From Prostheceraeus crozeri (Eukaryota; Platyhelminthes; Polycladida; Euryleptidae), in assembly GCA_907163375.1 (NCBI GenBank), contig CAJQUW010001131.1, positions 1 through 64,000 on the forward strand: a DNA stretch of 64,000 nucleotides, given 5' to 3'. Under the pieces are notes generated by a model. It was not told where the DNA came from. It did no database searches and worked only from the letters and a program-made list of their open reading frames with translations. The translations under genes and the position numbers were made by a program. Positions 44,362 through 56,143 of this stretch are shown piece by piece (the stretch's first letter is position 1; the number at the start of each line of letters is the position of its first letter).

Positions 44362-46472
44362 GGGTCCATTCCCACCGGACGTGGCGCGGCGCGTCTCACG
44401 CGTCCAGAATTTTCGCTCAGAACCTTAACAAACCTATGGGGCTGTTCCCACCAGACGCGCGGGACCACGCGTCCAAGAAATTTCAGAAAAAAGTTCTGTG
44501 ATGACGCGCGGTTTGCTTTACGAGATTCATCTTACGAAAATTCATCTCACGCCAAGACGCCCTCGAACTGAAACCTGACACCACACAATGCCAGATGTTC
44601 GTGCAGAGAAATGACTGACTTTCGACATAGCTATCCGACAATTCTGACCTACTGTGAGGACAATTTGACCCACAGAATTAGACATGTCGTCTCTTCTTTC
44701 GTTTGACTAGAAGGCAAGCATTGGAACATGTAACGTAAATGAAATGGCACAATCTGCTGACATAATACCATAGCAATCGAACAGTCAGCAGCCAGTTCAA
44801 CATTAAACACGTCAAATTGTGCGAAGTTTCAGTGACTGTTATCAACCGGATCACACAGCAAGATGTCAAGTTCTACAGAGAAGTTTGTGAACGTTTTTTC
44901 ATGCGCCTGCTAACTTTTTTAAAAATGATCGGAGGGTCCAACATTATCAAGAAAACTTTTGCGCAATGATCTGAATTATTCAAATTTGAAGGAATCGTGG
45001 CGATCGGAGCATTTTGAAGGAATTCAGAGCAATCCGCAAGCGACGCACAACTATTTTTCCTATCTCTGTAAGGTATTCAAAATTTCTTTTTGCCCACTTA
45101 TTAAGTTCCTGCATGTGCCATCTGCTTGAATCAGTTTGCACTTCTAGCAAAGTGATGCGATTAAACAATCTAATTCTGTGATTTGACCAAATGAACATCA
45201 AAATCCCTGATCAGTGCACTTTCATACTTTGTCAAACATGAAATCGAATTCATGAATGCATTTGGAGATGAATGGTATTTTATTTACTGCAAAACGAGTA
45301 TCGGAAACGAAGATGAGAAAGTTGCTATTGTTCTCAACCTATCTGATAATCTTCGATAGAGTGACACTCCCGATTACTATAGTTTTGTAGCAATGGTCAT
45401 ATCCTAACGATTAATTTGAATTGCTTCATTTGCAATTGGAAAAGATAACTTTAGCAATGTCGGTCTCTTTCATCTGTCTTTAATTGTTCGCCACTCCTTC
45501 AAGCATTGCGATGAAGTCATCAAAACGCTACATATCGTTTATTTGACGCAGATCGCAGAATTCTTTACCAATTTAGTTAAAACACACTTCATTTAAAAGG
45601 AAATCTCACGAAGAAGACGATGGTGGCATCTATTTTGCAAACAGCAGTCATTTTTTCTCCTTGAAAATGCTCGCTTCTATCGCTCATGCTCATCGCAGTG
45701 CGTGACAACAGTCGATATAGCTTATAATTGTGTTGACAATTTGACAAAAGGATTGATTTCACTTGGTTTTTATGAATAGTATTGGCAGTGAAATATCTGA
45801 TCTGATATTCCCTCAAATCATACGACATCCACAACTTATATATTTTAATACTTAAGAGAACAATTAAGATTCGGATTTACTTAACGAAAATTAACAGGAC
45901 GGCATGCCTTTTTATCGCCATATCATACTGAACTCAGTGCTCTTATCAGATTGAGACTATTTTCATGACTGTTGATCGACCAAAACTCATCATGGAATTT
46001 ACTCGGATATTGCTCCATAATAGACTACCCCTAGCAACACTTCAATTCATAACGAACTGTTCTTGTCTGATGAAACTTGCAGATTTCAGTACCTGATTAC
46101 ATCGCACTTTGTTCACGCTTGTTGATCTAATGCAAAATGTCTCTGTATTTCCTCGAGAATATGTCGTTTAAATATCATTTTCTAGTCATTATGCTTGAAA
46201 TGTTGCATCTGATTTCATGTAAATTCTGAATACTGAGTACGTCATTTAACTATCTCGAGAAAGTATCATATTATGGTGTCTTGTTCGAGCTCATTCGAAT
46301 ACATGCAACACAAGGAATATGAATATGTTAATTATTTAGCAATAAGAAGTGTCCATAATGATGTGGCATTTGTAGTTGCCACCTCTCCATTCCCTTCTCC
46401 CACCCCTCGCCACGCGGCTTGGTGAGAACAGGCATTTTTGTTGGACGCGCCGCGTCCGGTGTGAATGCACCC
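44362..46472. mobile_element. PIF/Harbinger-type non-autonomous transposon, 2.1 kb
   Basis: The left end gggtccattcccaccggacg and the reverse complement of the right end gggtgcattcacaccggacg are about 35-bp imperfect inverted repeats, strikingly GC-rich against AT-rich surroundings. They are flanked by TAA on both sides (44359-44361 and 46473-46475), matching the 3-bp TWA target of PIF/Harbinger. A second caccagacgcgcg block lies at about 44452. The 2.1-kb interior has no transposase motif. The superfamily is inferred from ends and target size only. Confidence 0.7.
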
Positions 46473-46599
46473 TAAGTCTGAAAGAGGCGATATTTATCCG
46501 TCAGTAGAGCCCACTGATAAACAGTAAATTGGAATGCGAGGAATTGAAGGATTTCCTGTTCCTTTAATTCGATGTTATTTGATATCCGTGATTCTGGAT

Positions 46600-46842
46600 T
46601 GGCTCATTTGTAAACGCTGAGTTGCTTAATTGAGCGGGCTAATTCGTTTTGCTAGCTGGTGAAGTTAGCATTAACTTAATCTTAATATTTTGGTACATAG
46701 ATGAGTATTTAGGCTATTTGAGAGGTCGGAGAATATTGAAAGCATGTGGGAAAATTCGCGAGTGGCCCATTTGTGAATGATGAGTTCTTTATTTGAGCGG
46801 GCAAATTCGTTTTCCTACGCGGTGAAGTTAGCATCAACTTTA
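46600..46842. repeat. two direct copies of about 78 bp, 163 bp apart
   Basis: ggctcatttgtaaacgctga... (46601) and ggcccatttgtgaatgatga... (46764) both run on to gaattcgtttt-like and gtgaagttagcat-aactt sequence. An inverted match, gttgatgctaacttcaac, lies at about 46991-47008, so part of it can fold back. Unassigned. Confidence 0.65.
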
Positions 46843-47009
46843 GCTTATCAATATTTTTTTCTTTCAAATGACCTTCTGACCTATTTACATTATCTTTAAG
46901 ATAGCAATGAGCAAATTCCTCGGGTTAATAAATGGTTTCTGGTGAAATTCTAGATGTGGACAAATTATTTTGAAAAAATTAATGCTGATGTTGATGCTAA
47001 CTTCAACGA

Positions 47010-48800
47010 CTCTACGCTTGTGAGGTGTGCGGTCGTTTGTGCTGCGCCCGCATCGTCCTCCAATCGCATCTGAGGACTCACTGACTTATTGACAAATCTT
47101 TCATATTTATCTGTCTGTCTATGTTGACTGCTTACTGTCTGAAATGATTACTCTCATTTCATTCAAATAAAGCATCTTGACACCTTATTCGACTCGGGTG
47201 GCAGCGACGACGACGACGACATTCATACCAAAACTGCAGACATTCATGACGTGAGCTAACTTTAATACAATAATATTGATCTTCACAGTTCGCTGAGTGT
47301 GTTCTTTCCAATAACTTCTTTTGTATACGAGTAAAGGTTAGCAAAGGTGAACCTAAATGTAAGAGCAATCTGGGAAATCTCGTTACCACACCAGATGCAT
47401 GGTCTTTTTCGATAAGGGCATTTAAGGTAATGAACTAATGTTCAGAAAAAAACACTGTCTTTGAAATTGAAGAATTGTATTCTCCAATTAATGATTGCTG
47501 CGTTACATAGGCGGAAGGCATATTTCAAACAGTTATTGTCAACTGTTCACCGCAATCGCCCTAGACAAATCCGATTAACGATACATGTTTTCAAATTCGA
47601 TTGTTCAAGCCATTTGATAGTGAGTTACCTTGTGAAGATTATATGATGCTAAAGGTTATACACACGGATAATAATTAATGAAAAGGCAACATTCCACTTT
47701 AATATTTATCCAAAAGACAGTTTACAGTCGCATGATAATAAAGAAATCGGGAATAATCGAAGCAAGATTATGAATTTCAAAGATGAGTGAAACATGAAAC
47801 ATCTTCGAATGAGAATGTCGGTAAAAGCACATCTCTCTGATGATGAGTCATGACGTTTCCTGTACAAAATGAAAATGTTGACTTTGATATTCGGTATAAG
47901 ATATTAATGCATGATACATAAAAACGCGATCGTTTGTAATTTAAGGTAAATGCCAAGTGCCAGGACTTAATTCATAATCTGGCTCATAATTCATATCCTT
48001 GAAGTAATTTATAATGCAGTGCGTATTTCAAAATCGCTTGGTAAATGAGTTGATGATCATATTTCTGAAAAACACAAGGAGTTGCGGAATATTTTGTGCA
48101 TCACCCATAGACTAGAAATGCTAATTGTCAAGAAACAAGTGAAAATTTCTTTGAAATCTTGGATGTGAAAGAGAATGATTACTAAACACACAAAAATATG
48201 AAACAAATGATCATTGAACATCTGTAAATAAGATTCTTCAATTTAAAGCTCCGTATGGAAGCTCCGCAAGGAAATTTCTGCAAGAATTGACCGTCGTCAT
48301 GTTCACTGCGAATAGTGACCAGCGGTATACTCGCAGCCGCGGCTACAGGTACGAACGGATAAGCTACTCAAGGGCGCGAGCGGTTGCGGGAACCCAAAAA
48401 TACTCTCCCCGCATGCCACTAACAGGGAATAATGATTTGTCACGCTTATTGAAAATAGATTTCCTCACAAATTGACAATTCGATGTGATAGCATTTGTAG
48501 CTTTTTCTCTCTGACTTCCTGATTCCATCGAATTATGCCAAAAATGGAGTTTGGATCGGGTTTTGGCAATCTTAGTGTATCAAAGATTCTAGAGGCGCAG
48601 ATCCAGAATCTTGGACACATCCATGAGTTTAAATGATGATCATGACAAATAATACAAGCATGAACCCTTAAAAGCAAATGTCAAAGCTCTTATTTGAAAC
48701 TAATCACCAATCATCAAATGCATTCTCCCATTAGTGGCAAAAGGGCCTTCATTCGAATTCATTATTTAAGGTGGGAAATTGAAGTAATGTTGTTGTCATT
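47010..48800. other. intron sequence without assigned feature
   Basis: A CGACGA run (about 47207-47220) and a small GC-rich patch (48310-48420, with gcagccgcggctac) stand out from the AT-rich background. No gene or element end could be supported. The patch may be part of an unrecognised element. Confidence 0.35.
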
Positions 48801-48806
48801 TTTTTA

Positions 48807-48855
48807 ATGGGCCAATATATTTCTACGACTAAGCGTCGTTATCATCAGGGCACAT
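48807..48855 (-). ncRNA. hammerhead ribozyme with consensus core
   Basis: Minus strand: AUGUGCC (stem I), CUGAUGA (perfect core), stem II ACGAC/GUCGU with loop GCUUA, GAAA, stem III A-U and U-A around loop AU, UU at the cleavage position (NUH rule satisfied), GGCCCAU closing stem I with six of seven pairs. All invariant bases are present. The very short stem III is the type reported for Penelope-like elements, which often act as dimers. Best hammerhead in the window. Confidence 0.8.
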
Positions 48856-49170
48856 GTTATAAAAAGAAACTATTCAACAATATGAGCTCAAAATTTGAAA
48901 AGGTGAAGATGCAAAAATAGATATTTGTAGCACTGGGCTGTGGCTTTGGGAAATCATAGTTATGCGATTATATGGCAATAGCATGTGAGTGTTTCTAAAA
49001 CTAAAAATAAAATGATAAAAAGATATAGGATCGGATTTACCGCCGATCACGGTCATGAGACAGATTGAACCGGGTTACATGGTACCGATTGCAAAAAATA
49101 TTGATCTGACTAAACAATTAATTACAGAATTATAAACAACATAAAATGTTCATGTTATGTACGTATAAAT
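48807..49170 (-). mobile_element. Penelope-like element 3' tail with hammerhead
   Basis: The minus-strand tail ends in a consensus hammerhead (48807-48855). Shared words with 43945-44345 (ggttacatgg-acc, attgatctgacta, aacaacataaaat) show the same family. No coding part remains; the right border is approximate. Confidence 0.55.
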
Positions 49171-50485
49171 ATAACAATATAGATATAAACATGTCGCAAT
49201 TTGTATACGTGCATGGCATAGACATACTAGTACATTTCAGCAACTTCGTTCTTTCTACGGCACATGTAGGAACACTTACATATTAAGCATACTTGAGAAC
49301 CATGCAGTGCATTATTGATTGACATGAACAAGAGAAACAGGAATGTGTTGCGAAGGACATCTCGTACAACAACTAATTACTGTTAATCACAGTAAATGCT
49401 CTGATTTTCCTGTTCTGAAATGCAGATGAGATCAACGGGCTTCAAAAGTGTTCGAACGGATGGCTGAATCAAACCATGTTTTCAATGACTTGATCTCGAG
49501 AAAATGTACCTATTCTGGTCAATGCGAGGTTCCTGCTCGGTATTCTGTGCGCGGGATTTCTTTCATATATTCCCAGAAATGTTATTTCCACAAATCGGAA
49601 AATACTAATTCCTTGTTACCGGTAATTCCCGGCATCCGGGAAAATTTTAAAAATCTCAGGTGAAGAAATTGTGCTTACCAAAATGCTAAGCTTTTATTCT
49701 TGCTTTTGAAAGCTAGTAAAATGCGTCATGACAATCAGGTTGCAGAAAATTGATTGGCATATTTTGTTGTGATGGTATGTTCATGTGTTGGACTCCGTTA
49801 ACCATTTCAAGTCAAAATGGTCTTTGTGTAAAATGGCTAAAAATGACCTATTTAGGCCTACTTCCACGAACTGTCAGAAGCCATTGACTTTCACGCTAAA
49901 ATTTCAGCACACAACCTTAGGTTTTAGATGTTGGTGAAACTATTTCTGTCATTGAAATTCTATTTTGTGACTTTCCAGTAGACAATTTTTAAAAGACCAC
50001 TTTGAAGACCATTTTGACTTGGAGCTGAATTTGCTAAAACTGGATAAAAATGAATGCGTCCTTTTCAGATTGATCATCATACACCGCGAATTTATCAACC
50101 GCGATTTTAATTAGCGAAATCTGTTGTAATGAAATCGAATAGTTAAGTGATTTCTATTTTATTTGATGATAATTGCCAATAAAAAATAATGACGATACAA
50201 GGTGCATTCTGACGTCATCACTAGGGAAGTGAGCTGTCAAAAATCTTCTTGTTCAAGCTTGTATAGTTGAGAAAGAATTTTATGCATTCGAATTCGAAGT
50301 CAAAATCTTTAGCTTAAATATCATGATAAATGTATTTCCGGGATTCTCGAAATGCATGACCGGAAATTCGGTACTTATGGCCGAATTTCATGGGACGAAA
50401 CCCTGTCTGCAAGCCTTTTCAATCCTTCATCTCTTTTTTGAATAGCGCTTTCCAAATGATGCATCGTTTGCAATTGACCTGCTTC
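49171..50485. other. intron sequence without assigned feature
   Basis: No recognisable coding segment, array or terminal repeat. Short frames such as 49448-49663 show no family signature. Confidence 0.35.
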
Positions 50486-50489
50486 TTCG

Positions 50490-50790
50490 GTCAATAAGGT
50501 GCTCTTTAACCCGTATATGCAGTGGTCTAATCGAGTCTAGACAAGACAAGAGATTGTGCTTCCAAAAGAACATGAAATTAAATGCATGAAATGTCAAAAA
50601 TGTTACATTGGAAGCTCAATAAGACCACTACATATAAGGGTTAATAAAGAGCACCTTACCATCAATCGCTCATCTGTACATTGAAACCTTCAAAAATGTG
50701 ATAATAGCTCACGAGCTAAAGAGCACTTCTATTGAAAAATCGATGATGGACAGTCCTACCTATTAAAGTTGATTTGATAGCTAGAATTGC
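50490..50790 (+). mobile_element. Penelope-like GIY-YIG fragment in inverted arrangement
   Basis: Plus strand, 50570-50690: EHEIKCMKCQKCYIGSSIRP, then LHIRVNKEHLTINRSSVH, a GIY-YIG core (YIGSS, R-L--R---EH). About 40 bp of exactly this region (aagaccactacatataaggg ... gagcacctta, 50620-50665) recur inverted at 50491-50533. The element therefore has a short inverted copy of its own nuclease sequence in front. The C-terminal part is degenerate. Confidence 0.65.
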
Positions 50791-51167
50791 AATTTCGGAA
50801 AGTAGACAGCTTCACTCACGATCACAACTTATTGTTCTGGCATGATAACTAGGACGTGAACTGCAGTTATTATTTATATTTCGTTGTATTATGCATCATA
50901 TTTCGTTGTAATTTTAGATCAGCAGAAAACCGAGTAATTTTATTGTAATTATTAGTTGTTTAACATATCATCGCAATTATGTTTCGGGTCTAATAGCTGA
51001 TAACGAAAAGGACATCTGAGTTAATAAATCGCACGAGGTTGGATGATGATATATTCGAATCTCGCAACAGAGTGTGGGGTTTAAAATTATTATGCTATAT
51101 TTTGCACTCGAAACACGCATTGAGTATATATAATCTACAAATATATTAGAGAGTAATTTCCATCCAC

Positions 51168-51292
51168 CTTGAATTTCAATCAAGTCCAATTGCATTTGTA
51201 GGTCATCTTCCTTTGTTTTTGACAAGTGAAGTTGAGGGAAAATTTCAGTCCAACGTTGTTCCTTGCTGATTTTCCCAAGAAATCGCGCCGCT
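51168..51292 (-). CDS. CAPS2: calcyphosin-2-like gene, exon
   Basis: Acceptor ...aatttcag, donor caag/gtggat, 125 bp. It encodes ARFLGKISKEQRWTEIFPQL then SKTKEDDLQMQLDLIEIQ. It needs two bases from the previous exon and leaves one over; both neighbours supply exactly that (joined reading EIQ-D-AIRSQL). It is placed in the helical region before the EF-hands. Identity rests on phase and order plus the flanking exons. Confidence 0.8.
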
Positions 51293-51638
51293 CTGAAATT
51301 ATGATATTACCCGGTACTAACTCTTATACATCACGAAGCGGAAATTATACATCTACAGATTCATACTAAATCATGAAAATAGAATAAAAATCATTGTGAC
51401 GGATGCCATGAATGCGATATCATTCATGCATAGCATCATATCAAAATTCAATTCCAGAGAACGGATACTATATGGGTAAAATGGCGTGAAAAGATGCCAC
51501 GAAGATGCAATCATCATTATAGAATTTTCAAAAGCAGGGAAGCGTCCTATAATTCCTCTGAGTTGAAACAACATCAATTGAATATTGCAAGAATTGATTA
51601 TTGCAATAATAAGGAACATTTAGAATATTTCAACTCAC

Positions 51639-51757
51639 AATATGGGTTTCTTTGCTTCTACGTCAATGTCAGTTAAGCGAAGTATTAAAATTCGACTTGA
51701 TTGGAGGTTTCTGGGCAAAGATTTGACGGACTGAGCATTGAGAAACAATGTGTTACC
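51639..51757 (-). CDS. CAPS2: calcyphosin-2-like gene, exon
   Basis: Acceptor ...atattttcag, donor att/gtgagt, 119 bp. It encodes GNTLFLNAQSVKSLP then ILILRLTDIDVEAKKPI. The L-LR-TDID pattern matches the calcyphosin-2 segment between the N-terminal region and the EF-hands. It starts in phase 0 and leaves two bases, completed to leucine by the next exon. Confidence 0.85.
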
Positions 51758-51818
51758 CTGAAAATATGCAAGTTGAATTTATGGATATTCATAACATCAA
51801 AGTGAAGATCATCATTAC

Positions 51819-51912
51819 CGGATAAAGATCAAGTATCGAGTATTCCTCTCCTCTATTCATGCCCCATACGCACGAGTATGCAGATCTTGGAAGGACTGGA
51901 AGAGCCTTAGAT
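51819..51912 (-). CDS. CAPS2: calcyphosin-2-like gene, exon
   Basis: Acceptor ...ctctttccag, donor ccg/gtaatg, 94 bp. It encodes SKALPVLPRSAYSCVWGMNR then GEEYSILDLYP. The first base completes a threonine codon from the previous exon (GKT-SKALP), matching the family pattern F-GK-R--ALPF. It ends in phase 0, as the next exon requires. Confidence 0.88.
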
Positions 51913-52439
51913 CTGGAAAGAGAATATTCATTACAATCAAAATAAAAGGTTCTTGACAAAGATCGAGCACATTTGAACATTAGCTGCTGTAAACTTTCAC
52001 ATATTTTACATATTTCAATTTTCACATTATTTGTACAAAAATTTCGTATGCCCAAACAAAAATTAAGAAATTATTTAGAAATTGACATATCAAGTGATAA
52101 GGATTTAACTAATAATAATTGCTCGGATGTTAGTTACACCTTCCAATGCCGTCCAGTGCCGACATAACTCTGATGGTCAGCGCGACATGTTTACCGCCCA
52201 GTCAGTATATTATTCTCATACTCTATGGCTATTCTCAACTATGGTTCAAGAACTGTGGACACAAAACGACAGCTTGAACAAGGGGTTTCTTTCTCATTGC
52301 AACGCATACGATATAAAGTTACAAAATCATGCACTGTTTACAGGAGAATGTAATTTGAAGATAAAAGTTTTGGGATGATTGATCTTGTCAACAGAGAAGA
52401 AAATTTTCCGATGTTGCTGTTGCTGCGGTGGCAGATTCC

Positions 52440-54120
52440 TCCTATTCAAGCCACTCTGGGTAGGCTCTCCGGAGGAATCGTCCCACGAGATCTTCGTCAC
52501 CCAAGTGCCCTACAACAGACGAGACAACACACAAATTAGGAAAAGTATTGCGACTACCAAAACACTACCAAAATAGTTGTTCCTGCTTCGATTCAGGTCC
52601 AAGCAGCTTTCTAGAAACTCATCCCCCATCGCAGCACACTTAAGACAGTGATCCCCTCTTCTTCCTCCTGTACCTTCTACACTTCGCATCTTCCCTCAGC
52701 CCTTTTCTCTTCTGATAATAGTGGGTCTTCGGCAATGCTCTGCTCTCAGCTGCGCCAGCAATACCTACTCTTTCCTCGTGATATCCTTTTTTCTCTTAAT
52801 CTGATCATTGTATACTTTTGCCAATCCTCCCTCCAGCCTGGGCCTGTAACCAACGTCCCCCGGTACACCTTCTTCCTTACCGCTTCCATTCCTATCGAAA
52901 CGCCCTTTTGTTGTTCCATTCGTGTCTCATTCGCACATCTGTCCACTTTTGCATTACCGTCTACACCTATATACCCTGGAAACCACTGGATGGATGCTTT
53001 ACTTCTCTCAAACACATCGCCTTGTCTCCACTAGTTCTTCTACTCATCAGCCTCCTCACCAGTGCCTGGCTATCGGTGCAGATGGTTGCCTTTCTCGGAC
53101 GGAGCTTACAACTAACTTCCACTACTTCCCTCATCGGCACTGTCTCCGCCGCAGGTGAGCTACTCCACTTTCCCACCGTCCTTACGATTTCTTCACCTTT
53201 CCAATAAGCAAAGCAAGCTTCCCACCATTCCTCGTCTCATCATCCACCGAACCATCCACAAAGATCACCAACTCATCTTCGTCGACATCTTCCATCGTCC
53301 TTTGATACCTTTGATTACGTCTCTTCACCTCTTCAATCAACCAGGTGTCTTTGAACATGATATTCGCACTAACTCCTTTCCACGGTTTCCTTCTCCTCCA
53401 ACTGCACTTCATTTTTCAAGATAACTCCAATGTCTCACTTTCGCTACTTGCTTGTTCCTTCCATCCTTTATTGACCGCCATCCTTCTCTCTATCCTACGT
53501 TCACTCAGCTGTCACAACGGATCTCCTTCCTTCGCTATGCATGCCTCCTCAGGTCTCACAACTGCTCTCCTTACAACCGCCTACACGCCCAACGGAAAAA
53601 TCCCCGTTACCAGGTAGAGGCACTCCTTCGGGGTTGTTCTGATTATCCCTGTGACCGTCTTCAAACCTTCCCTTTACACCCTCTCCAACTTTTCCAGGTT
53701 ACTGCGAGATAACTACGGAATCCATGCTGAGCAACCGCACCACGGCGAGACTCCACCATCGCTTTATACGCCCGCATCATCATTTCTGTTCCAGATCCCT
53801 ATTTTTGTCCGGTTACGGCCCATATCAACCTAATCCTCTTCTTAAATCTTCAGTCACCTTCGCCACCTGCCTTCAGAAGGTCAATCCCTGGTCCACCCGA
53901 ACAACGAGGAGCAGAACTTCCACGCCGGTCATAACCTGTAGTCCCATTGGCATTGCCTTTTCCTCTGAATCCCTTGTGAATAGACAGCTCTTGCACTTCT
54001 TGAAGTTAAGATCGACCTTGTTCTTCACTACCCAATAATCAAATTTCTTTAGCGCTCTCTGAATCCTTTCTTTCAACTCCTCTACTGTCCTCGTGCACTC
54101 ACAAGGCGAGTTCTATCTTT
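52440..54120 (-). mobile_element. LINE with RNase H domain (I/R1/Jockey side), decayed
   Basis: Minus strand, in order: an RT end (KKFDYWVVKNKVDLNFKKCK near 54030), RNase H pieces (ELVIFVDGSVDDE near 53290; KATICTDSQALVRRLMS near 53080; ASIQWFPGYIGVDGNAKVDR near 52970) and a C-terminal CLKCAAMGDEF block near 52640. D, D, and H-to-Y substituted positions of RNase H can be followed. Many stops and frame changes occur. It is visibly richer in G+C than its AT-rich surroundings, so frames on both strands look long by chance. Confidence 0.8.
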
Positions 54121-54475
54121 AATCAGCCCTCATCATTTTCCTCTGTCTAATGGATCTCACACAAAATCGCTTGATTTGATCTCGCTTCGTCAATCCAGAT
54201 GCATTTCAATCGATCACTCTATACATCATGATTCTCTGTAGCAATAGAATGAAAATCAATGACTGCTTGCAGATGACGTGACTCCATGAGATGACAATAA
54301 TAATTCAATATTTGATTGCATCATCTGCTAATGATTAATAAACTGAATCGAAACGATCATGATTATTCCTTTGATGAAAATGTATCTCAAATAGAATGCA
54401 GTAATAAAACAACAATTTCTAATAATAAACAACAATAATCTTTCGACGCACAGACAATTTCTTTGCTTCGTAATA

Positions 54476-55882
54476 TACTCATTGACATAATTAATAAAAC
54501 AAACTATCATTGGCTTGAATTGAAGTTTGTTTCATTTTTTTCTCAGGTATGATGCAATATCTCGCTTTCTATGTATTACCATTCAACACATTAGAGAATG
54601 GAGAAAGATCTATGGTGGTCAAATTTCAAATTTTTGATATCGATACAACTGTCACAATTGCTTTTACAAATTGAACATAAACGTGAACTGAAATCCAGCT
54701 TTTGTAAAATAAAATGGCACACGATCAGTTTACCAGAGGTATGGCTATTGGAATGATTCGTTGTGGTAGAAGTTGTGCGAGTGTTGCCGAAGAGCTGCAG
54801 CTATCGAGAGTCGTTGTTTGGAGGTGGTGGTGTCGATGGAAAGCAGAAGGAGATGTTAAAAAGAAGAAGGGATCTAGTCGACCAAGAAAGTCTGCAGGAA
54901 GGACAGACGCACGTCTAGTTTTAGCTGCAAAGAGGAATAGATTTGTGTCAGTCCAAAGCTAGTCGTACACTGGAAGTGTCGCACACTGGAAGAGTGCCTC
55001 AAATATAGACTGTAGCGTTCGAACGGCTTACCGAAGATTGCGAGAAGCTGGAATTCAATCGCGACGACCACCTGTCCTAATTCCATTGAGTTTTGAGCAC
55101 CGCAGAAGACGAGTTGCCTGGTGTGATGCCCATCGCTCATGGAATGACCATCACTGGCAGAAAGTCTTGTGGACTGATGAATCGAGATTCACTCTGGATT
55201 TCAATGACGATCGTCTTCCAGGCAAACGCTTTGCCCCATGCTGTATTAAAGAACACGACAGATATGGTGGTGGAAGTGTTATGCTGTGGGGTGGCATTTG
55301 ACATGGCGGACGAACGACAGCAGTCATCATCAAAGGCACGTTGACTGGAGAGAGGTATCTCAATGCAATTGTGCTTCCTGTTGTTGCCCCAGTGGTCATG
55401 GTGGAGGATCTCGTCTTCCAAAACGACAACGCAAGACCACATCGCTCCTCGGCTGTCATTGCCACTGTTAGGAGATTGAACATTCAAACCCTTGACTGGT
55501 CTGCACGCTCACCTGACTTGTCACCCATTGAACAAGTCTGGGACGAGCTTGGGCGGCGAGTGAGAGACCGCTATTCACTTCCACCGGTGTCCCTGAAGAT
55601 TCTCTCTAAAAGACTGACAGAGCAATGGCTTCTCCTTGAAACATCATTCATTCAGAAACTTTGTGAATCCATGCCATCTCGGATTGCTGAATGTATTGGA
55701 GCTAGAGGGGGCACACGCGCTATTAAGGTTGAATCTGCTACATGTGTTGTTTTTCTGTGCTAGCGACTTGGTGGAGATTGTGACTAAATTATCAAGGTAT
55801 CATACATACATGTACTGTATATATACCAGTCAAAAAGAAAGAAGTTAAAGAAGTAAATGTTTCAAAATTTTGTCAATGAGTA
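54476..55882 (+). mobile_element. Tc1-type transposon, copy 2
   Basis: Inverted ends tactcattgaca at 54476 and tgtcaatgagta at 55882, with TA on each side. The plus strand encodes the same transposase as copy 1: HTH part (54714-54962, IGMIRCGRSCASVAEELQLS), middle (55038-55301, WQKVLWTDESRFTLDF) and C-terminal (55341-55763, VFQNDNARPH ... PDLSPIEQVWDELG). A frame change near 54955 is private to this copy. The TGA after MLWGGI is shared with copy 1. A few codons near DRLPG are deleted relative to copy 1. Confidence 0.95.
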
Positions 55883-56143
55883 TATATTTCGGCGAACTTC
55901 TCAATCAGACTTCTAATTTACAGTGATCTGTCTCATGTAAGAAGGACTATGATTTTAAAATCAAATCTGGAAATGTCTATAAAAATATCATGGGTGAATG
56001 GGGGGGGGGAAGATAGGGAAGTCAAAGATGACAAAGTCAACATAGCACATCCTCCTACAACTAATTATACAGTATCAGGATGAGATAGATCACTGTAAAT
56101 TATAAATCTGATTGGGAAGGGCGTACCGCTGAAATATATATTC
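55883..56143. mobile_element. MITE with about 60-bp inverted repeats
   Basis: The left arm tatatttcggcg...aatttacagtgatctgtctcat (55883-55943) recurs inverted as atgagatagatcactgtaaatt...ccgctgaaatata (56080-56143), enclosing about 135 bp with a G9 run. It directly abuts the right end of the Tc1 copy. Confidence 0.7.

Noticed and set aside
44978-45840. Transposase gene within the Harbinger-like element
   Set aside because: The minus-strand frames there (63-81 codons) have no DDE-type or Myb-like motif that I can see; the element is treated as non-autonomous.
47040-47200. 3' end of a long-terminal-repeat element (aataaag and ttgacacc words)
   Set aside because: No paired repeat, primer-binding site or coding sequence of such an element was seen, so the call cannot be supported.
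52648-54038. Series of plus-strand frames up to 129 codons
   Set aside because: They are shadows of the minus-strand G+C-rich LINE; their composition (S, P, L, F rich) is that of antisense translation.
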